A stretch of DNA of 64,000 nt from contig CALODL010000027.1 of the NCBI GenBank assembly GCA_942492115.1, forward strand, positions 1 to 64,000, read 5' to 3'. The notes beneath the pieces are model-generated. The model made no database searches. It saw only the letters and a list, made by a program, of their open reading frames with translations, and was not told the origin of the DNA. The DNA is from CALODL01 sp942492115 (lineage in GTDB: Bacteria; Planctomycetota; Phycisphaerae; UBA1845; CAIVHJ01). This document shows positions 60,945 to 64,000 of this stretch, piece by piece (the first letter of the stretch is position 1; the number at the start of each line of letters is the position of its first letter). Made by a program: the position numbers and the translations under genes.

Positions 60945-61043
60945 GCGAGGATCGGTGACCAACGTCTGAGTTGGACCCAATCGGGCATGAATCCCGGTTG
61001 TGCAGTGTCGCCGTCGAGAGTGCTCGCCAAGACTGGAGGGCGG

Positions 61044-61694
61044 ATGAAAAAGCACGTATGTATCATCGGTTTGGGGCAATTCGGCGCCCAACTTGCCCGT
61101 ACTCTGGCAGACGATTGTGAGGTTCTCGCGCTCGATGTAGATGACGAAGTCGTGAACGCGATTAGCAAGGAAGTCCATGGCTCGGCAATCGTCGACGTGC
61201 GGAACTACGCCAATCTGGAAGCCGTGGTTTCTTCTGACTTCGACGAAGCGATTATTTGCCTCAGCGAGGATCTGGAAACCAGTATTCTCTGTGCTTTGCA
61301 TTTGCAGAAACTCGGCGTAAAATTCATCCGAGCCAAGGCGGGCAGTCGCGATCACGCTGCAATACTCCAGGCGATCGGCGTGCAGGACGTATTCTTCCCT
61401 GAGAAGGAGGCGGCGATTCGCAAGGCACACCATATCCTGCACCCGGAGCTCGTTGACATCCTGACCATTTCAGGATCCTACCGTGTTGTCGAGCTGCCAT
61501 TGCCGGAGGCCTACGTTGGCAAGACGCTCGCCGAACTGGATCTGCGCAAGTTGCATCACGTGTCGGTGATTGCGGTCAGAAGGCCCGATGGCGAAGCTCT
61601 GGAGATCCTGCCGGCTCCAGATGTGCCATTCAAGGCGGGCGTAAACCTGGTCGTGCTGGGTCGTGCAAAAGACCTCGATACGCTTACGCTGTGA
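61044..61694 (+). CDS. ktrA: KtrA regulatory subunit (RCK domain)
   Basis: 216 residues from the ATG at 61044, preceded by GGAGGG. The RCK-N Rossmann motif GLGQFGAQLA is followed by ALDVDDEVV (ribose-binding Asp) and AIVDVRNYANLEAV. The C-terminal RCK-C part contains SYRVVELPLPEAYVGKTLAELDL and INLVVLG-like GVNLVVLGRA. KtrA forms a nucleotide-gated octameric ring under KtrB: ATP opens and ADP closes the channel. A longer frame upstream has no conserved sequence. Confidence 0.92.
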   Translation: MKKHVCIIGLGQFGAQLARTLADDCEVLALDVDDEVVNAISKEVHGSAIVDVRNYANLEAVVSSDFDEAIICLSEDLETSILCALHLQKLGVKFIRAKAGSRDHAAILQAIGVQDVFFPEKEAAIRKAHHILHPELVDILTISGSYRVVELPLPEAYVGKTLAELDLRKLHHVSVIAVRRPDGEALEILPAPDVPFKAGVNLVVLGRAKDLDTLTL

Positions 61695-61791
61695 CGTGCC
61701 CCAATACAATATTTCTCTTGACGCGACGAGCACCTGACGGTCCAATCGCGCAACAGAATGGACTCTGCTTAATCGAACAGGAGGTTCGGCC

Positions 61792-62070
61792 ATGCCCAAC
61801 GATGTTTCAAGATCATCCCACTCCACAGTTCCTGGATTTGGCCAGGTCGTCCCCTTCGACAGTATTGCGGAACCCGGGACGTACATCTGCAATTGGACGG
61901 GGCATCTGTTGCGAGTGCCGGAAGAATCTCTCGCGCCCGGCAGTAGCCCGACCATGAGCATTATTGGCCCGGAGCCATTGTTCGTCACACGGATTTCGGA
62001 CAATGCCTATATCCCAGTCACGCAAGCCCGTTTGTTGGCTTCAACCTTGGATATGGCGGTGAACTTCTAA
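61792..62070 (+). CDS. Small conserved-looking protein of unknown function
   Basis: 92 residues with an exact AGGAGG ribosome site, so likely translated. The sequence has a beta-rich look (VVPFDSIAEPGTYICNWTGHLL, LRVPEESLAPGSSPTMSIIG, LFVTRISDNAYIPVTQARL), with a single CNW cysteine. No signal peptide or helix of transmembrane type is apparent. I do not recognise the family. It sits alone between ktrA and the VOC gene. Confidence 0.55.
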   Translation: MPNDVSRSSHSTVPGFGQVVPFDSIAEPGTYICNWTGHLLRVPEESLAPGSSPTMSIIGPEPLFVTRISDNAYIPVTQARLLASTLDMAVNF

Positions 62071-62083
62071 GCGTCCGGATTTG

Positions 62084-62110
62084 TTGGCTGCGTCGAGTCA
62101 ATACAGCCAA
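62084..62110. repeat. Inverted repeat after the small gene
   Basis: TTGGCTG (62084-62090) and CAGCCAA (62104-62110) with a 13-base loop, 14 bases past the stop codon. No T-run follows, so it is a weak terminator candidate or a factor-dependent site. Confidence 0.35.
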
Positions 62111-62177
62111 TCCATATGCACTCCACGGGTGGGGATCTGTGGGCTCCCCGAGCGCTCAATTGTTTGGTTTGTACGCC

Positions 62178-62642
62178 TTATCGAAACGCAGCTGCCGCAG
62201 CCTCCGAGATTTCTTCCGGGGTCATGTCCTTGACGTGGGTGCCGAACGACCAGACATGCCCATAGGGGTCAGTAACCGTGCCATAGCGATCGCCCCAGAA
62301 CATATCCGTGGCAGGCATGGTCAGCGTGGCTCCAGCCTCAGCCGCGCGCTGTAGCGCTGCATCGCAGTCGGTGACGTACTGATGGAGCGTGACTGGACTT
62401 GTGCCCAGGGTCAGTGGTGAACGTGATTGGCCACCGCAGTATTCGGGGAAGTCATCACACAGGTACAGTACGGCGCCGCCGATCCGCAGTTCCGCGTGCA
62501 TGATTTTTCCATCTGGTGCCGCACTGCGGCAGAATTCTTCCGCACCGAAGGCCTTCTTGTAAAACTCAATGGCCTCGTTGCCGTTGCTGACGACGATGTG
62601 AGCGATCAAACCTTCATGTCCAGCGGGAATGGGAGCGGTCAT
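62178..62642 (-). CDS. VOC-fold (PhnB/glyoxalase-like) protein
   Basis: 154 residues from the ATG at 62642, which follows GAGGAG. A vicinal-oxygen-chelate pair of beta-alpha-beta units: GLIAHIVVSNGNEAIEFYKKAFGAEE, then HAELRIGGAVLYLCDDFPE and a second half with VTDCDAALQRAAEAGATLTMP, FWGDRYGTVTDPYGHVWSFGTH. This matches the PhnB-like DUF group, whose members bind a metal or a small antibiotic or toxin-like ligand. The substrate is unknown. The C-terminus ends in a short alanine-rich helix. The longer upstream frame to 62963 is not conserved. Confidence 0.8.
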   Translation of the reverse strand: MTAPIPAGHEGLIAHIVVSNGNEAIEFYKKAFGAEEFCRSAAPDGKIMHAELRIGGAVLYLCDDFPEYCGGQSRSPLTLGTSPVTLHQYVTDCDAALQRAAEAGATLTMPATDMFWGDRYGTVTDPYGHVWSFGTHVKDMTPEEISEAAAAAFR

Positions 62643-62680
62643 GGTTGTTCTCCTCTGTGAAATGTGCGGCAACAAGCGAA

Positions 62681-64000
62681 TTACTTGGACTGAACAGTCG
62701 GGGGATCCGCGCGACTCGGTGCGTAAAGGGCGGCATCCTTCAACCGGCCGAGTCCGAGATAGGCATCGTGGAGAAGACTGCGGGCCAGTATGGTCTCGAC
62801 ATGGTGGTCGCCGAGTTGGGCGCGGAGCCGCTCGTATGCTCGGCGAAGGAGCGTCTCGGCAGCTTCGAACATCTCGAGATCCAGAAGAGTGCGCGCTACG
62901 CGTACCGTCGTGCTTGCTAGATACCACAGTTCGATAGCGGATGTACTGCGGATGTTGTTCCACGCATCGCGTCCCAGTTGGGACGCGATGTCGAAGTGTC
63001 CGCGACTCAACTCGATCTGGGCCAGCAATGCCTGTCCATCAGCCAGGTCGAGGGCCAACTCGGTTTCCCAGTGATGAAGAATGTCGCACGCTTGCGCCGC
63101 AAGAACGTATCGTTCTGCCTCGTGATCTTCCGGATCGAGAGCGTTGGCCCAGCCCAGCAGCAGCCGCGCGACGGCAACCGTTCGGAGTTCGGTTACGTCA
63201 CAACGTGCCACTTCTTCAACGAAATCCTTGATCAAAGGGGCCAGCTCCGGTGATGTGATCGTGCCAGGCGTTGCCAGGAGCGAGACCGAGGTACAGATGG
63301 ATTGGATTCGAACCGCAAGGTCCACCAATGATTGGCTGTCAGTGGTGAAGGTGTGCTGAAGGTGGATCCATTGCGGTGTATACTTGGCCAGTGCGCATGT
63401 TCTGACAAGCGCTTCGCGATACGGCTCACTCTTGTCGGGCTGTTTCCAGTTGTCGTACAGGCTGATGATACGCATGTACGATTCGAGCACGCGCCAGTGT
63501 GAGGGGTCACCCAAAGCGACGAGTGTATCCTCGTGACTGGCCAGCAGGACCGGCTCGGCCTCGTCGAAACGGCCCTGCAGCATCAGCGTTTCGCCAAGCA
63601 TGCTCTCTCCCTGAGCGACCGAGAGCGCACCGGCACGATGTACGCGACGGAGTGCGGCAATGGACTCGCGTAGAAGAGCTTCGGAATCGGCCAGGCGTCC
63701 CTGGCGGTTCCAGATGCCTGCGAGTAGGGTCACGGTGGCGGCGATGTCGGGGTGATCAGGGGGGAGTTCTCGACGCTGGATCGTGAGTGCTGCATTCCAG
63801 AATTCACTCGCGATGGCCTCATGGGGCGTATACCACACGGTGTACCCGGCGGCCATCAATGAGTTGATCAGAATGGACCACATCGGGTCACCCTCTGGTA
63901 ACGTTGTGTCGGCCGTGGTCGTGAGGGCGGCGAACATTTCCTGGACACCATCCATCGCACTGGTGTCCACCGACCAGGCCCCCTGTTCGACCGCCTGAGC
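62681..64000 (-). CDS. TPR-repeat protein, N-terminus beyond window
   Basis: At least 440 residues; the frame is still open at the right edge of the window. It consists of paired helices with TPR-type spacing: EFWNAALTIQRRELPPDHPDIAATVTLLAGI, RLADSEALLRESIAALRR, QGESMLGETLMLQGRFDEAEPVLLASHE, and again RTLLDLEMFEAAETLLRRAYERLRAQLGDHHVETILARSL. In planctomycetes such arrays are usually the C-terminal half of membrane Ser/Thr kinases or sensor proteins, which I infer but cannot see here. The stop codon at 62681 is its true end, 38 bases from the VOC gene's start. Confidence 0.65.
   Translation of the reverse strand, partial: AQAVEQGAWSVDTSAMDGVQEMFAALTTTADTTLPEGDPMWSILINSLMAAGYTVWYTPHEAIASEFWNAALTIQRRELPPDHPDIAATVTLLAGIWNRQGRLADSEALLRESIAALRRVHRAGALSVAQGESMLGETLMLQGRFDEAEPVLLASHEDTLVALGDPSHWRVLESYMRIISLYDNWKQPDKSEPYREALVRTCALAKYTPQWIHLQHTFTTDSQSLVDLAVRIQSICTSVSLLATPGTITSPELAPLIKDFVEEVARCDVTELRTVAVARLLLGWANALDPEDHEAERYVLAAQACDILHHWETELALDLADGQALLAQIELSRGHFDIASQLGRDAWNNIRSTSAIELWYLASTTVRVARTLLDLEMFEAAETLLRRAYERLRAQLGDHHVETILARSLLHDAYLGLGRLKDAALYAPSRADPPTVQSK

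Overview
The window looks like chromosome from a planctomycete, probably of the Phycisphaerae. This is inferred from gene content, not from a marker gene. Supporting features are G+C-rich DNA, a type II pseudopilin with the ALLISILLPSLARARE N-terminus typical of that group, a chlamydia-like giant GreA, an AroD-AroE fusion, Ser/Thr kinases with TPR or coiled-coil tails, and many Sec/lipobox exported proteins. I see no rRNA, tRNA, insertion sequence, CRISPR array or phage gene.

Left edge (1-4 kb). The first ~1.06 kb reads as a patchwork of a SecD-like scrap, a lower-G+C PQQ-type propeller, and the 5' end of a radical-SAM ArsS gene that stops abruptly near 909. It may be an assembly or genomic junction. 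Next come a GT-C membrane glycosyltransferase reading into the arsS fragment, a DUF3179-like remnant, and a selenophosphate synthetase gene. selD is itself a selenoprotein: an in-frame UGA at codon 17 is followed by a SECIS-like hairpin.

4-26 kb is mostly housekeeping: an M14-S9 double-peptidase lipoprotein, DUF309, giant GreA, two STN-type paralogues, an ECF sigma factor with a putative membrane partner, and an OmpA lipoprotein. A long minus-strand block follows: bpt, GT9, DUF2062, maf, clpB, aroDE, aroK and an enlarged prepilin peptidase.

26-36 kb holds a TlpA-like thioredoxin, an FHA-GAF-sigma54 activator divergent from a pseudopilin gene, a Ser/Thr kinase, a rhodanese-DoxX pair, DUF456 and DUF4139 proteins.

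36.7-54.2 kb is the outstanding region: an electron-transfer locus in four transcription units arranged as two divergent pairs. It encodes seven multihaem c-type cytochromes with 72 predicted haem sites (68 CxxCH, two CX3CH, two CX4CH). One is a cytochrome b/c fusion suited to quinol oxidation at the inner membrane. Two are beta-propeller (NHL)-multihaem fusions. There is also a predicted ~686-residue outer-membrane beta-barrel, a separate NHL lipoprotein and small membrane or lipoprotein partners. The parts match a quinone-to-outer-membrane electron conduit, but the architecture is not one I can assign to a described system such as Mtr, Pcc or Ext.

55-64 kb returns to ordinary genes: a PcfJ-like protein, a lysine-ketoglutarate-reductase-like dehydrogenase, an Old Yellow Enzyme relative, a KtrB-KtrA potassium transporter, a small unknown, a VOC-fold protein and the 3' part of a large TPR protein running off the right edge.
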